A DNA stretch of 64,000 bases from Leifsonia williamsii (GCF_030433685.1 NZ_JAROCF010000001.1:124001-188000), one strand, 5' to 3'; counted from the stretch's first letter, positions 45,860 to 54,691 are shown. Translations and numbers: made by a program. Notes: generated by a model from the letters alone, not told the origin.

Positions 45860-48013
45860 TTACTGGGCGAGCGTCAGGAGGTGGTCGTCGCCCGGCGCGG
45901 TCGGGACGAAGTCGGCCTCGATCTCGGCGCGCTCCAGCAGCTCGTTCATGCGGCGCTGGCGGTGGCGCGGGATCAGCGTGACGACCGTGCCCTGCTTGCC
46001 GGCGCGGCCGGTGCGACCGGCGCGGTGCAGGTACGTCTTGTACTCGTCCGGCGCGTCGGCCTGGATCACCAGGTCGATGTCGTCGACGTGGATGCCGCGG
46101 GCGGCGACGTCGGTCGCGACCAGCACGTTCACGCGGCCGCTGGTGAGCTGCGACAGGTTGCGCGTGCGGCGCGACTGGTTCAGGTCGCCGTGGAGGCTGA
46201 CCGCGGGAATGCCCGCGTCCTCCAGCTGATCGGCCAGCATCTCGGCGAAGGCGCGGGTGCGGGCGAAGACGAGCGTCTTGCCCTCGCGGTCGGCGAGCTG
46301 CTCGATGATGGCGCCCTTGTCGCGGTGCTCGATCACGAGCACGCGGTGGTCGATGGTCGAGGACGCCTGGTCCTCGCCCGCCACCTCGTGCACGGCCGGG
46401 TCGACGAGGAACTCGTCCACCAGCTGCGCAACGCCCTTGTCGAGCGTCGCCGAGAAGAGCAGCTTCTGGCCGCCGTCGGCGGTGTGACGCAGGATGCGCT
46501 GCACCGGCTCCAGGAAGCCCAGGTCGCACATGTGGTCGGCCTCGTCGAGCACCGTGATGACGACCTCGCTGAGGTCGAGACGGCCCTGCTCCACGAGGTC
46601 CTCGATGCGGCCGGGGGTGCCGATCACGATGTCGACGCCGCGCTGCAGCGCACCCACCTGGCGGCCCTGCGGCACGCCGCCGTAGATCTGCGTGGTGAAG
46701 AGGCCGACGCTGCGAGCGATCGGCTGCACCGTGCGGTCGATCTGCAGGGCGAGCTCACGGGTCGGGGCGAGGATCAGCGCGCGGGGGGCACGGCCGAGCT
46801 GGCGCTTGCCGCCCGCCTTGCCCGACTCCGCCCAGAGCTGCATGAGGCGCTCGACCATCGGGGCGCCGAACGCGATCGTCTTGCCGGAGCCGGTGCGGCC
46901 GCGGCCGAGCACGTCCTTGCCGGCGAGCACGTCGGGCGCGGTCGCGGCCTGGATCGGGAACGGCGTCTCGGCGCCGAGCTCGGCGAGCGCGCGCACGATG
47001 TTGCCGCCGAGGCCCAGGTCGCCGAAGGTCACGCCCTCGACATCCGCCGCCTCGATGGCCTCGGCCTCGAGGCGCTCCAGAACGACGTCGTCGGTCGGCG
47101 TGAAGGCCGGCTTCTCGTCGCGGGACGGGTAGAAGGAGGAGTCGCGGCGCGGGCGCTCGCCCTGATCGAAAGAGCGACGGGGGCGCTCGTCGCGGTCGAA
47201 GGAGCGGCGCGGACGGTCGTCGGCGTCACGACGCGGGCGGTCGTCGCGGTCGAACTGACGACGGGGACGGTCGTCCTGGTCGAAGGAGCGACGGGGACGC
47301 TCGTCGCGGTCGAACGAACGACGCGGACGGTCGTCGGAGTCACGACGCGGGCGGTCGTCGCGGTCGAACTGACGGCGGGGACGCTCGTCCTGATCGAAGG
47401 AGCGACGGGGACGCTCATCGCGGTCGAACGACCGACGCGGACGGTCGTCGCGGTCGAACGACCGACGCGGACGGTCATCGGAGTCGCGGCGCGGACGGTC
47501 GTCGCGATCGAACTGACGACGCGGACGGTCGTCGCGGTCGAACGAGCGGCGCGGACGGTCGTCGGCGTCACGACGCGGACGCTCGTCACGGTCGAACGAC
47601 CGACGCGGACGGTCGTCGAACTCGCGGCGCGGACGCTCGTCACGGTCGAACGAACGACGCGGACGGTCGTCGCCGTCACGACGCGGACGCTCGTCACGGT
47701 CGTACTCGCGGCGCGGGCGCTCGCCCGCGCGGTCGCGGCGCTCCCACTCGCGCTCGGTGCGGCGCGCGTCCTTGCCGCGCGGCTCCCAGTTGGGGCGCTC
47801 GCCACGGCCGCGGCCGGAGCCGGACTCGTCACGGCTGCCGTAGGTCGCGCGGCCACGGGCGGCGCGGTCCTCGTCGGTCCAGCGCGCCTTCTTGCCGGCG
47901 GCCGGCTCCTCGGCGCGGTAGCCGCGGTGCTTCGGGCTGCGGCTGCCTGCGGAGGCGGAGGCGCCGCGGGCGGCGGGGGCGCCGCGTCGGTCGTTCTTCT
48001 TGTACGGGGGCAT
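45860..48013 (-). CDS. DEAD-box RNA helicase with a long basic repeat arm
   Basis: 717 residues from the ATG at 48013 (AGGAAGA upstream). Helicase core at about 310-715: Q motif near GLGGNIVRALAELGAETPFP, Walker A GRGRTGSGKT (about 372), VLDEADHM (about 489), FSATLDKG, ATDVAARGIHVDD, HRAGRTGRAG. The N-terminal arm (about 98-288) is a run of decamer-like repeats RPRRSFDRDE/RPRRQFDRDD/RPRRDSDD. Such arms commonly bind RNA and drive condensation. DEAD-box proteins of the DeaD/RhlE type unwind structured RNA in ribosome assembly and cold adaptation. Most RNA helicases in this group put their RGG-like tail at the C-terminus, not the N-terminus. Confidence 0.92.
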   Translation of the reverse strand: MPPYKKNDRRGAPAARGASASAGSRSPKHRGYRAEEPAAGKKARWTDEDRAARGRATYGSRDESGSGRGRGERPNWEPRGKDARRTEREWERRDRAGERPRREYDRDERPRRDGDDRPRRSFDRDERPRREFDDRPRRSFDRDERPRRDADDRPRRSFDRDDRPRRQFDRDDRPRRDSDDRPRRSFDRDDRPRRSFDRDERPRRSFDQDERPRRQFDRDDRPRRDSDDRPRRSFDRDERPRRSFDQDDRPRRQFDRDDRPRRDADDRPRRSFDRDERPRRSFDQGERPRRDSSFYPSRDEKPAFTPTDDVVLERLEAEAIEAADVEGVTFGDLGLGGNIVRALAELGAETPFPIQAATAPDVLAGKDVLGRGRTGSGKTIAFGAPMVERLMQLWAESGKAGGKRQLGRAPRALILAPTRELALQIDRTVQPIARSVGLFTTQIYGGVPQGRQVGALQRGVDIVIGTPGRIEDLVEQGRLDLSEVVITVLDEADHMCDLGFLEPVQRILRHTADGGQKLLFSATLDKGVAQLVDEFLVDPAVHEVAGEDQASSTIDHRVLVIEHRDKGAIIEQLADREGKTLVFARTRAFAEMLADQLEDAGIPAVSLHGDLNQSRRTRNLSQLTSGRVNVLVATDVAARGIHVDDIDLVIQADAPDEYKTYLHRAGRTGRAGKQGTVVTLIPRHRQRRMNELLERAEIEADFVPTAPGDDHLLTLAQ
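47150..47720 (-). repeat. In-gene tandem repeats encoding RPRRSFDRDE units
   Basis: About 30-bp imperfect units (for example CGACGCGGACGGTCGTCG on the plus strand) repeat through this stretch of the helicase gene. Copy-number change by slippage or recombination is expected. Confidence 0.85.
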
Positions 48014-48285
48014 GCGTGATTCTTCCTGGGTTCGTTTCTGGTGCGCGGCGGCGCGCAGAAACGCACCGGAGAATCCCCGGCAGAGCATCGCCTGGGGCCG
48101 TTCACATCGTGATGATCCGCACCGCCGATCGGGTGCGGAACCGGCCCGCTTGACTGACAAACCCATCCGCGCAACAGAACGCGGTGTCAAGAGCCGACTG
48201 ATCGAGCTTACCGGATGGATGCTGTGAAGCGTCTGCTGATCGGCGAGACCCTCCGAATCCTGGGTGCCAGGGGTACAAAGGGGTC
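48014..48285. other. Intergenic region, divergent promoters
   Basis: 272 bp between the helicase and the oxidoreductase. A TTGACA reading leftward at 48190-48185 is a possible -35 for the helicase, which would give a leader of about 150 nt; the matching -10 is weak. Nothing else is recognised. Confidence 0.35.
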
Positions 48286-49746
48286 ATGCCCTCCATCGAC
48301 GCCCTCGACGCGATCGTGATCGGCTCCGGACCCAACGGCCTCGCGGCCGCGCTGACGCTGGCGAGGGCGGGGCTCTCCGTCCGCGTCTACGAACGCAACG
48401 CGACGCCGGGCGGAGGGATGCGCACCGACGAGCTCACGCTGCCCGGATTCCTGCACGACCAGTGCTCCGCGGTGCACCCGCTCGCGTTCGCCTCCGGCTT
48501 CTTCCGGAGGTTCGAGCTCGACAAGCGGGTGCGGTTCGTGACGCCCACGGCCTCCTACGCCCATCCTCTGGACGGCGGACGCGCGGCCGTCGCCTACCTC
48601 GACCTCGAGCGCACCGCTGACGCGCTCGGCGTCGACGGCCCCGCGTGGCGCGCGATCATCGGGCCGCTGGCCCGCGAGGCGGACGCGGTCGCGCAGTTCA
48701 CCGGCTCGCAGCTGTTCCAGGTGCCGCGGCATCCGCTGGTCGCGGCGCGGTTCGGGCTCACGGCGATCGCGCAGGGCGGCCCGTGGTGGAACATCCCGTT
48801 CCGCACCGAGGAGGCGCGCGCGATGCTGACCGGCGTGTTCGCGCATACGACCCTCCCCCTCCCCAGCGTCGCCGGAGCGGCCGCGGGGCTCACGCTCGCC
48901 TCCTACGCGCACGCGCGCGGCTGGCCCGTGCCGATCGGCGGGTCGCAGTCGATCGTGACCGCCATGGTCGACGACCTCGTGGCCCACGGCGGCGAGCTGG
49001 TGACGGGCGTCGACGTGCAGAGCCTCGCCGACCTCCCCGACGCCCGCGTCCTCGTCTTCGATACGCATGTGGAGGCTGCTGCGCGGCTCGCGCAGGACCG
49101 CCTGCCCGCCTCCTACTTGCGCCGGGTGTCCCGGTTCCGCTCGGGCAACGGCGTCTGCAAGGTCGACTTCGCGCTCTCCGGCCCGGTGCCGTGGGCGAAC
49201 CCCGAGCTCAACGAGACGGCGACCGTGCACCTCGGCGGCACCCGCTCGGAGGTGGCCCGTGCGGAGACGACGGTCGCCTCCGGCCGCGAGAGCGACGACC
49301 CGTACGTGCTCGTCTCGCAGCCGTCGCTGTTCGACGGCTCGCGGGCCCCGGCGGGCAAGCACGTGCTGTGGGCGTACACGCACGTCCCGGCCGGCTCGCG
49401 CGACGACCGCACCGAGGCCGTCATCCGCCAGATCGAGCGGTTCGCTCCCGGGTTCCGTGACCTCATCCTCGCCACCGCGGTGAAGACGGCGGTCGACATG
49501 GAGGCGTACAACCCGAACTACAGCGGCGGCGACATCTCCACGGGCCTGCCGAGCTTCTCGCAGCTGATCGCGCGCCCGGTCGCCTCGCCCGACCCGTGGC
49601 GGATGCCCGGCCAGGGCCTGTACCTCGCGTCCGCCTCCGCCGCGCCCGGCCCGGGGGTGCACGGGCTCGGCGGCTACTACGCCGCTCGCAGCGCGCTGCG
49701 CCACGACTTCGGGTTCCGCAGCATGCCATCGCTCGCGCCCGCCTGA
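48286..49746 (+). CDS. Phytoene-desaturase-like FAD oxidoreductase
   Basis: 486 residues. FAD motif IVIGSGPNGLAAALTLARAG followed by YERNATPGGGMRTDELTLPG; the C-terminal GXG region is HGLGGYYAARSALRHDFG. The family includes carotenoid desaturases and related amine oxidases, but no other carotenoid gene is near, so the substrate is open. 44 bp downstream lies the SRPBCC gene, probably co-transcribed. Confidence 0.87.
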   Translation: MPSIDALDAIVIGSGPNGLAAALTLARAGLSVRVYERNATPGGGMRTDELTLPGFLHDQCSAVHPLAFASGFFRRFELDKRVRFVTPTASYAHPLDGGRAAVAYLDLERTADALGVDGPAWRAIIGPLAREADAVAQFTGSQLFQVPRHPLVAARFGLTAIAQGGPWWNIPFRTEEARAMLTGVFAHTTLPLPSVAGAAAGLTLASYAHARGWPVPIGGSQSIVTAMVDDLVAHGGELVTGVDVQSLADLPDARVLVFDTHVEAAARLAQDRLPASYLRRVSRFRSGNGVCKVDFALSGPVPWANPELNETATVHLGGTRSEVARAETTVASGRESDDPYVLVSQPSLFDGSRAPAGKHVLWAYTHVPAGSRDDRTEAVIRQIERFAPGFRDLILATAVKTAVDMEAYNPNYSGGDISTGLPSFSQLIARPVASPDPWRMPGQGLYLASASAAPGPGVHGLGGYYAARSALRHDFGFRSMPSLAPA

Positions 49747-49790
49747 TCCCTTGCGCCGCGTCGCCCGATCCCGACCCGTTGGAGGCTCCC

Positions 49791-50228
49791 ATGTCCGTCA
49801 CCATCCGCCGCATGAAGGCGACCCCCGAGCAGATCTTCGCCGTGCTGGCCGACCCGTGGCTGTACCCGACCTGGGTGGTGGGCGCGTCACGGCTGCGCGC
49901 GGCCGACGACGGCTACCCGGAGGCCGGCTGCCGCCTCCACCACTCCATCGGCGTCTGGCCGCTCGTGCTGAACGACGAGACCAGGGTCGACGAGTGGACG
50001 CCGCCGCGGCGTATGGTGCTGCAGGCCAAGACGCGGCCGTTCGGCGAGGAGCGCGTGACCATCGAGGTCAAGCCGCGCGGCGACGGCAGCGTGGTTCGGA
50101 TGGAGGAGCACCCGACCTCGGGGTTCTCGGCGCTGCTCCCGAAGCCGGTCGCCGACGTCATCCTCGACATCCGCAACCGCGAGACCCTGCGGCGGCTCGA
50201 ATGGGTGGCCGTCGGCCGGCAGGAGTAG
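49791..50228 (+). CDS. SRPBCC-fold protein
   Basis: 145 residues from the ATG at 49791 (GGAGG upstream). START-like fold: IRRMKATPEQIFAVLADPWL, PTWVVGASRLR, WTPPRRMVLQAKTRPFGEER, MEEHPTSGFSALLP. These proteins carry a hydrophobic pocket for lipid-like ligands, matching the oxidoreductase upstream. Confidence 0.87.
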   Translation: MSVTIRRMKATPEQIFAVLADPWLYPTWVVGASRLRAADDGYPEAGCRLHHSIGVWPLVLNDETRVDEWTPPRRMVLQAKTRPFGEERVTIEVKPRGDGSVVRMEEHPTSGFSALLPKPVADVILDIRNRETLRRLEWVAVGRQE

Positions 50229-50328
50229 GCCGCGAGCTGGACGCCGGCTGTCAACCCGGTTCTGCCCGCCCCGATCCCGGCCTACCGTGAGGCCCGACAT
50301 CGTAAGCGAACGAGAAGGAGAACCGATC

Positions 50329-50922
50329 GTGGCGACGGCGACCAAGGCGGACAAGAGCACGAAGGACACCAAGACGGCGGCGAAGAGCGGCCCGCGCACG
50401 ACGAGCGTGCGACGCAGCGACGTGGGCGTGGCCTCCACGCGGCGGGAGCACGCGGAGCGCGGCTTCGTGGCATCGCCCGAGCTGGCGAAGAACCTCCAGC
50501 GCGTGCACGTCGACCTGATCGAGCTGCACCTGCAGGGCAAGCAGGCGCACTGGAACGTGGTGGGCCGCAACTTCCGCGACCTGCACCTGCAGCTCGACGA
50601 GATCGTGGAGGCCGCGCGCGAGTTCAGCGACGACGTCGCCGAGCGCCTGCGCGCGCTGCACGCGACCCCGGACGGCCGCAGCGCGACCGTGGCGGAGCAG
50701 ACGAGCCTCCCCGAGTTCCCGAACGGCGAGGTCGACACGGCCGAGACCGTCGACCTGATCACCGAGCGCCTGGAGGCCGTGGTCGGCACCATGCGCGACG
50801 TGCACGACGACGTCGACGAGGAGGATCCGACCTCGGCCGACATCCTCCACGCCATCATCGAGCGCCTGGAGCAGCTGGCCTGGATGGTGAGCGCGGAGAA
50901 CCGCACGCCGAATCGCGCCTGA
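50329..50922 (+). CDS. dps: Dps-family ferritin-like DNA-binding protein
   Basis: 197 residues from a GTG at 50329, preceded by AGAAGGAGAA. The four-helix core has KQAHWNVVGRNFRDLHLQLD, which carries the His and Asp of the inter-subunit ferroxidase site, and TSADILHAIIERLEQLAWM. The N-terminal tail of about 40 residues is rich in Lys and Thr and probably binds DNA. Dps stores iron and protects DNA under oxidative stress and starvation. Confidence 0.92.
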   Translation: MATATKADKSTKDTKTAAKSGPRTTSVRRSDVGVASTRREHAERGFVASPELAKNLQRVHVDLIELHLQGKQAHWNVVGRNFRDLHLQLDEIVEAAREFSDDVAERLRALHATPDGRSATVAEQTSLPEFPNGEVDTAETVDLITERLEAVVGTMRDVHDDVDEEDPTSADILHAIIERLEQLAWMVSAENRTPNRA

Positions 50923-50961
50923 CATTTATATGTACTAGACAAGATTGTTCATTTCATGACA

Positions 50962-50996
50962 CTCTCGTTCCGGGTCATCAGGGCCCGGAACGAGAG
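50962..50996 (+). promoter_or_regulatory. Hairpin covering the bacteriocin ribosome-binding site
   Basis: A perfect 13-bp inverted repeat, CTCTCGTTCCGGG (50962-50974) and its complement (50984-50996), encloses nine bases. The right arm contains GAGAG of the ribosome-binding site GAGAGGA (50992-50998), 5 bp before the ATG at 51004. Folded, the mRNA would hide the site. It lies 39 bp after dps, in an otherwise AT-rich gap, and has no U-tract, so a terminator is less likely. Confidence 0.7.
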
Positions 50997-51003
50997 GACA
51001 TGC

Positions 51004-51312
51004 ATGAAGAAGCTCACGATTTCACTGGTCGCCTCGGGATTGGCCGCCCTGGTGGTGCTCGGTGGCGCAACCGCCGCCAACGCCACCGTCGCCTATCCCG
51101 AAGGCGGTACATGGGATTACGGAGTCAAGTGGGGCGGCGGTGGGACCGACTTCGTCAAGTCGGACTACCACCACATGACGCGGACGCATAAGTCGACCGC
51201 CTGCTCGACGGGCGCATGCTCGTACTCGGGGTGGACGGTCCCTGCTCGCTGGGCGCTCGCGTCGACGGTGGCGAGCACCTGGGGCAACGCGTCGTACTAC
51301 GACGTCCAGTGA
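51004..51312 (+). CDS. Lactococcin-972-family bacteriocin precursor
   Basis: 102 residues. The first about 27 are a signal peptide (MKKLTISLVASGLAALVVLG, ending ANA). The mature part of about 75 residues has the family pattern: YPEGGTWDYGVKW near its start, SDYHHMTRTHKST in the middle, YSGWTVPARWALAST and an aromatic end (GNASYYDVQ). Lactococcin 972 binds lipid II and blocks septum formation. Cys67 and Cys72 are present, unlike lactococcin 972, which lacks cysteines. The stop shares a base with the next start, and an exporter-like operon follows, which supports a functional cassette. Confidence 0.9.
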   Translation: MKKLTISLVASGLAALVVLGGATAANATVAYPEGGTWDYGVKWGGGGTDFVKSDYHHMTRTHKSTACSTGACSYSGWTVPARWALASTVASTWGNASYYDVQ

Positions 51313-51926
51313 TGCACGGGCTCGCGAGCCGGCGTCACCTCGCAGTCGTTGCCTCCATCGTCGTCATCGCACCGTTCACGGCAGGCTGCGCTTCGACGGC
51401 GTCCTCGCCGTCCCGCTCGACACCGGCGCGAGGTGAGGCACCTCACCTCACCGGTCCCTGGGCGGCGGAGTTCCAGCGGGAGTACGAGCGAGCGACTACG
51501 GAAGCGATCCGGGCCGCCTTGGCCGACGGCACGATCTCGGACCAGGAATACGCAGAGATGAGGGCCGCATACACCGAGTGCCTCAAGGCGGGCGGCATCA
51601 CGCTCACTAGGTACGACCAGTTCGGCTCCGAGACATCGTTCAAACCACCGCTCACGGCTGATACCGCCCACAAGGCCGCGCAGGAATGCAGTGAGACGTC
51701 GGGCGAGTTCCCCATCGCCTTCCTTTATTGGAACGCCCGGACGAATCCTGCCAACACCGACCAGGTGCCCTTGATCGTCGAGTGCTTCAAGCGCAACGGA
51801 CTGGTGGAGAAGGGCTATACGGTGCAGGACTACTACGCCGGGGACTTCTCGTTCGAGACCAATCAGGAGAAGTCCGAGAAAGCGCAGCGCTGCAACACCG
51901 ATCCGAGCGGGCGCCTGGGTGGGTAA
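51312..51926 (+). CDS. Bacteriocin-cassette lipoprotein, possible immunity protein
   Basis: 204 residues from the ATG that overlaps the bacteriocin stop. Signal sequence ending PFTAGC, so Cys26 is lipidated and the product sits outside the membrane. The rest is acidic and holds four more Cys (ECLKAGG, AAQECSE, IVECFKRNG, AQRCNTD), a possible two-disulfide fold; ADGTISDQEYAEMRAAYTEC recalls a helical hairpin. A lipoprotein directly behind the bacteriocin could protect the producer, but no known immunity family is recognised. Confidence 0.78.
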   Translation: MHGLASRRHLAVVASIVVIAPFTAGCASTASSPSRSTPARGEAPHLTGPWAAEFQREYERATTEAIRAALADGTISDQEYAEMRAAYTECLKAGGITLTRYDQFGSETSFKPPLTADTAHKAAQECSETSGEFPIAFLYWNARTNPANTDQVPLIVECFKRNGLVEKGYTVQDYYAGDFSFETNQEKSEKAQRCNTDPSGRLGG

Positions 51927-52989
51927 GAGGCCGCCGTCACGGGGCTTCGGCCTGGGATGGCTCGCAGTGGCCGTTCTCGTCGCGGCGGCGGGAGGTGGCG
52001 CAGTCTCGGCAGCGACAGTCGTGCCTCCTCCCGCCGATCTGCGCCACGCTGCACCGATCGCCGAGGTCGCGGTGGGCCACGACGTCTTCGACGACGCGAG
52101 AGAGGTGAGTGTGGCGGTGTCGAGTCCGACGCCTGTTCCGATCACCGCGCCCGCCGGTGGGCGGCTGACCGCATTCGACTGCCAGCCCGGGAGCACATTC
52201 GCGTCAGGGAGCGCCCCGCTCTCCATCGACGGCGTGCCGCGGTTGGCCTTGGCGACCAGCGTGCCGCTCTGGCGAGATCTGAACGCCGGCAGCCGAGGGG
52301 CCGACGTACTCGCCCTGCAGGACGAGCTGACCAGGCTCGGCTATCCCGTCGCGCGCGACGGCGAGGTGGGGGCCAACACGCTCGCTGCCGCGCGGTCGGC
52401 CTTCGAGAGCGTCGGCATGGACCTCGAACCGACGGCCGTCATCCCGGCGTCGTCGGTGCTCTGGCTGCCGGCCCCCTCCTCGACGGTGGCATCGTGCGAC
52501 CTGGCCGTCGGCGTCCTTACATCCGCGGGAGCCATCCTGGGCGCCTTCACAAGTATTGCTCCCACCGCGTCAGTGGTTTCCATGCCGACCGACTTGGTAG
52601 ACGGAGACCGCGTTGTCGAGGCAGCCGGGGCGCGTGTCCTCGTCGACCCCTCCGGAACGATCAGAGACCCCGGCGGGCTGGCCGCCCTCGCTGCTGCCGG
52701 CTCGGGACCATCCGCCGACTCGGGAGGCGCCGACACGGCCGCAGGAGGCGCTCAGGGCCTGGGCCGGATCAGCGGACGCCTCATCCTGGCCGAGCCCGTC
52801 GCCGTTTCGATCGTGCCCCCCGGGGCAGTAGACGGACTGTCCGGCTCGCACGGCTGCGTGCACTCCGGGACACGGTCCTACCCCGTGCGAATTCTGGGCT
52901 CACGGCTTGGGCAGACGATGGTGACCTTCGAGGGCCCGGCGCCGAAGCGGGTCGCGCTGGGCCACCGGACGGAGACGCCGTGCACGTGA
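51919..52989 (+). CDS. Membrane-fusion-like protein with peptidoglycan-binding domain
   Basis: 356 residues from a GTG inside the lipoprotein gene's end (8-bp overlap). One N-terminal membrane helix (about 12-32) leaves the rest outside. A peptidoglycan-binding-1 domain spans about 119-166 (GSRGADVLALQDELTRLGYP). Flanking strands (VAVSSPTPVPITAPAGGRLT; the mirrored part is at the C-terminus) look like an HlyD/MacA lipoyl-like and barrel layout. It probably links the ABC permease to the wall for bacteriocin export or sensing. Confidence 0.78.
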   Translation: MGKRPPSRGFGLGWLAVAVLVAAAGGGAVSAATVVPPPADLRHAAPIAEVAVGHDVFDDAREVSVAVSSPTPVPITAPAGGRLTAFDCQPGSTFASGSAPLSIDGVPRLALATSVPLWRDLNAGSRGADVLALQDELTRLGYPVARDGEVGANTLAAARSAFESVGMDLEPTAVIPASSVLWLPAPSSTVASCDLAVGVLTSAGAILGAFTSIAPTASVVSMPTDLVDGDRVVEAAGARVLVDPSGTIRDPGGLAALAAAGSGPSADSGGADTAAGGAQGLGRISGRLILAEPVAVSIVPPGAVDGLSGSHGCVHSGTRSYPVRILGSRLGQTMVTFEGPAPKRVALGHRTETPCT

Positions 52990-53597
52990 CGTTGGAGCGT
53001 GTCGGACACCGCTACTCGGACGAGTGGCTGTTCCGCGGACTCACCCGTACGCTCACGCCGGGGGCCGTCTATTCGTTGACGGGGCCCTCGGGCTCCGGCA
53101 AGAGCACGCTGCTGTCGATCCTCTCCGGCTGGCTCCCGCCACGAGAGGGCGCTGTCGAACGTCCGAAGGACCTCCGTACCGCTTGGGTCTTCCAGAATCC
53201 GCACGGCACCGCGCACCGCACCGCGCGCGATCATGTCGTACTGCCCTTGCTCGCCCATGGCCTCAGCACGAGGGAGGCCGACGAGATGGCGGAACGGCAT
53301 CTCGAGACGGTCGGCCTGCACACCCTGACCGATCGGGCATTCCACGAGCTCTCGGGAGGAGAGGCGCAACGCCTCATGCTGGCACGCGGACTCGCCTCCG
53401 CACCTCATCTGCTGCTCGTCGACGAGCCGACCGCACAGTTGGATCAGCGCACCGCAGCAACCGTCAACACGGCCATCCGCGCGATCGCCGCCGACCACAC
53501 GATCGTCGTCGTGGCCACGCACGATCCGCGCACACGTGATGCCTGCACCGATCACATCGCGCTGGACGCTTACTCGACCGGATCGGCGCAGGCATGA
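52980..53597 (+). CDS. Bacteriocin-cassette ABC transporter ATP-binding protein
   Basis: 205 residues from a GTG at 52980 (GTG 52986 also possible), overlapping the previous gene by 10 bp. Walker A GPSGSGKST (35-43), signature HELSGGEAQRLMLARGLA, Walker B LLLVDEPTAQLD, H-loop VVVATHDPRT. It is of the LolD/MacB class, which normally works with FtsX-like permeases such as the one behind it. Confidence 0.93.
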   Translation: MHVTLERVGHRYSDEWLFRGLTRTLTPGAVYSLTGPSGSGKSTLLSILSGWLPPREGAVERPKDLRTAWVFQNPHGTAHRTARDHVVLPLLAHGLSTREADEMAERHLETVGLHTLTDRAFHELSGGEAQRLMLARGLASAPHLLLVDEPTAQLDQRTAATVNTAIRAIAADHTIVVVATHDPRTRDACTDHIALDAYSTGSAQA

Positions 53598-54658
53598 GAC
53601 TCCGCGCCGTTCTCCGGGAAGCTTGGCGGAACACCCTGACGGGCACGTCTCGAGCCAGAACGCTTGCCATCACGCTCGCCCTTGTCATGCTGCTCCTGAG
53701 TGGAGCTGACATGTCCTCGATCTGCCAGTCGCTTGCGGCCGCGGAGGCGTATCGGTCGACTGGCGCGTCGATCACGATCATGACGGCGGACGGCCAGGTC
53801 GATGGGTCGCGTTGCGACGGCCTGGCGCAGCTGCCGGGAGTCGTCGCCGCGGGTGCGCTGCGCGCAACATCCACTCCTCTCCGGGCGACCGTGCTTTCTT
53901 CTGCTCCGCTACCGGTGGAGGAGTCGTCACCGGGCTTCGTCCACATACTCGGAGCCCCGCCCCGTCGTGCGGGGGTCCTGGTCGGAGCGGAGGCAGCGAC
54001 CTCCCTCGGTCTGACCTCCTCCAGGAGTATCGCCACCGGCACGAGCACCGTTCCCGTGGGCGGCGTGTATCCCTGGCCGGACGACGGAAGACGTCCTGGC
54101 CTGTCGTATGCCGTGGTCTCCCCTGTTCTGCCCGACAGGCCGTACGACGAATGCTGGGTGAGCGTGTGGCCTCCGACCGAGGAGGTGATCAGCGCTCTAT
54201 TGCTGACCCGCACCTTGTCGGTGGCCGAGGCGAAGCCACCATCCATCTCGCAACTCAACAGCAGGCTCGGCACCGGGTTCCACGGTGACACGTTGTTCGC
54301 GGAGCGGATCACCCGCTTCGCCGGCGGGGTCGCGTCCCTCGCCGGACTCGCCCTGGGCGTCGTGGCCACTCGCGCGCGCCGCCTCCAGTTCGCCTCGGCG
54401 CTGCACGCGGGCGTGTCTCGCCGGGCGTCGCTCGCGATCCTCCTTGTCGAGACGTCACTCTGGTGTGCTCTCAGCGCCGCTCTCGCGCTGCCCTGCATCT
54501 GGCTCGCCGCCGTCGCGCTCGGCAAAGCACCGTGGGAGGTGTTCCCGGCGGGGATCGCCGCGGCGGCTCCGGCAGTGCTCGGCACGTCGGCAGGCGCCGC
54601 TCTCGCAATGGCGATGACGCGCGAACAGCACCTGTTCCGTTACTTCAAGGTTCGCTGA
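53594..54658 (+). CDS. Bacteriocin-cassette ABC permease, FtsX/MacB-like
   Basis: 354 residues; the ATG overlaps the ATPase stop (ATGA). One membrane helix near the N-terminus (LAITLALVMLLLSGADM), a large outside domain of about 190 residues with several Cys, then three helices at the end (FAGGVASLAGLALGVVATRA; SLWCALSAALALPCIWLA; AAAPAVLGTSAGAALAMAMT). That is the MacB/FtsX topology, a mechanotransmission-type ABC transporter. It differs from the DUF1430 membrane protein commonly found with lactococcin 972. Confidence 0.85.
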   Translation: MRLRAVLREAWRNTLTGTSRARTLAITLALVMLLLSGADMSSICQSLAAAEAYRSTGASITIMTADGQVDGSRCDGLAQLPGVVAAGALRATSTPLRATVLSSAPLPVEESSPGFVHILGAPPRRAGVLVGAEAATSLGLTSSRSIATGTSTVPVGGVYPWPDDGRRPGLSYAVVSPVLPDRPYDECWVSVWPPTEEVISALLLTRTLSVAEAKPPSISQLNSRLGTGFHGDTLFAERITRFAGGVASLAGLALGVVATRARRLQFASALHAGVSRRASLAILLVETSLWCALSAALALPCIWLAAVALGKAPWEVFPAGIAAAAPAVLGTSAGAALAMAMTREQHLFRYFKVR

Positions 54659-54691
54659 GCGCGGCCTCCTGCCAGCCGGCGCGATTCTGCG

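Noticed and set aside
47150..47720. Tandem repeats as a mobile or CRISPR-like element
   Set aside because: They keep the helicase frame throughout and encode a regular peptide, so they are a coding repeat.
45140..48019. A 959-codon frame opposite the DEAD-box helicase with Thr/Val repeats
   Set aside because: The repeats mirror those of the helicase arm; only the helicase strand has recognisable motifs and a ribosome-binding site.
50962..50996. Rho-independent terminator of dps
   Set aside because: No U-tract follows; the right arm overlaps the ribosome-binding site of the bacteriocin gene, which fits a regulatory hairpin better.
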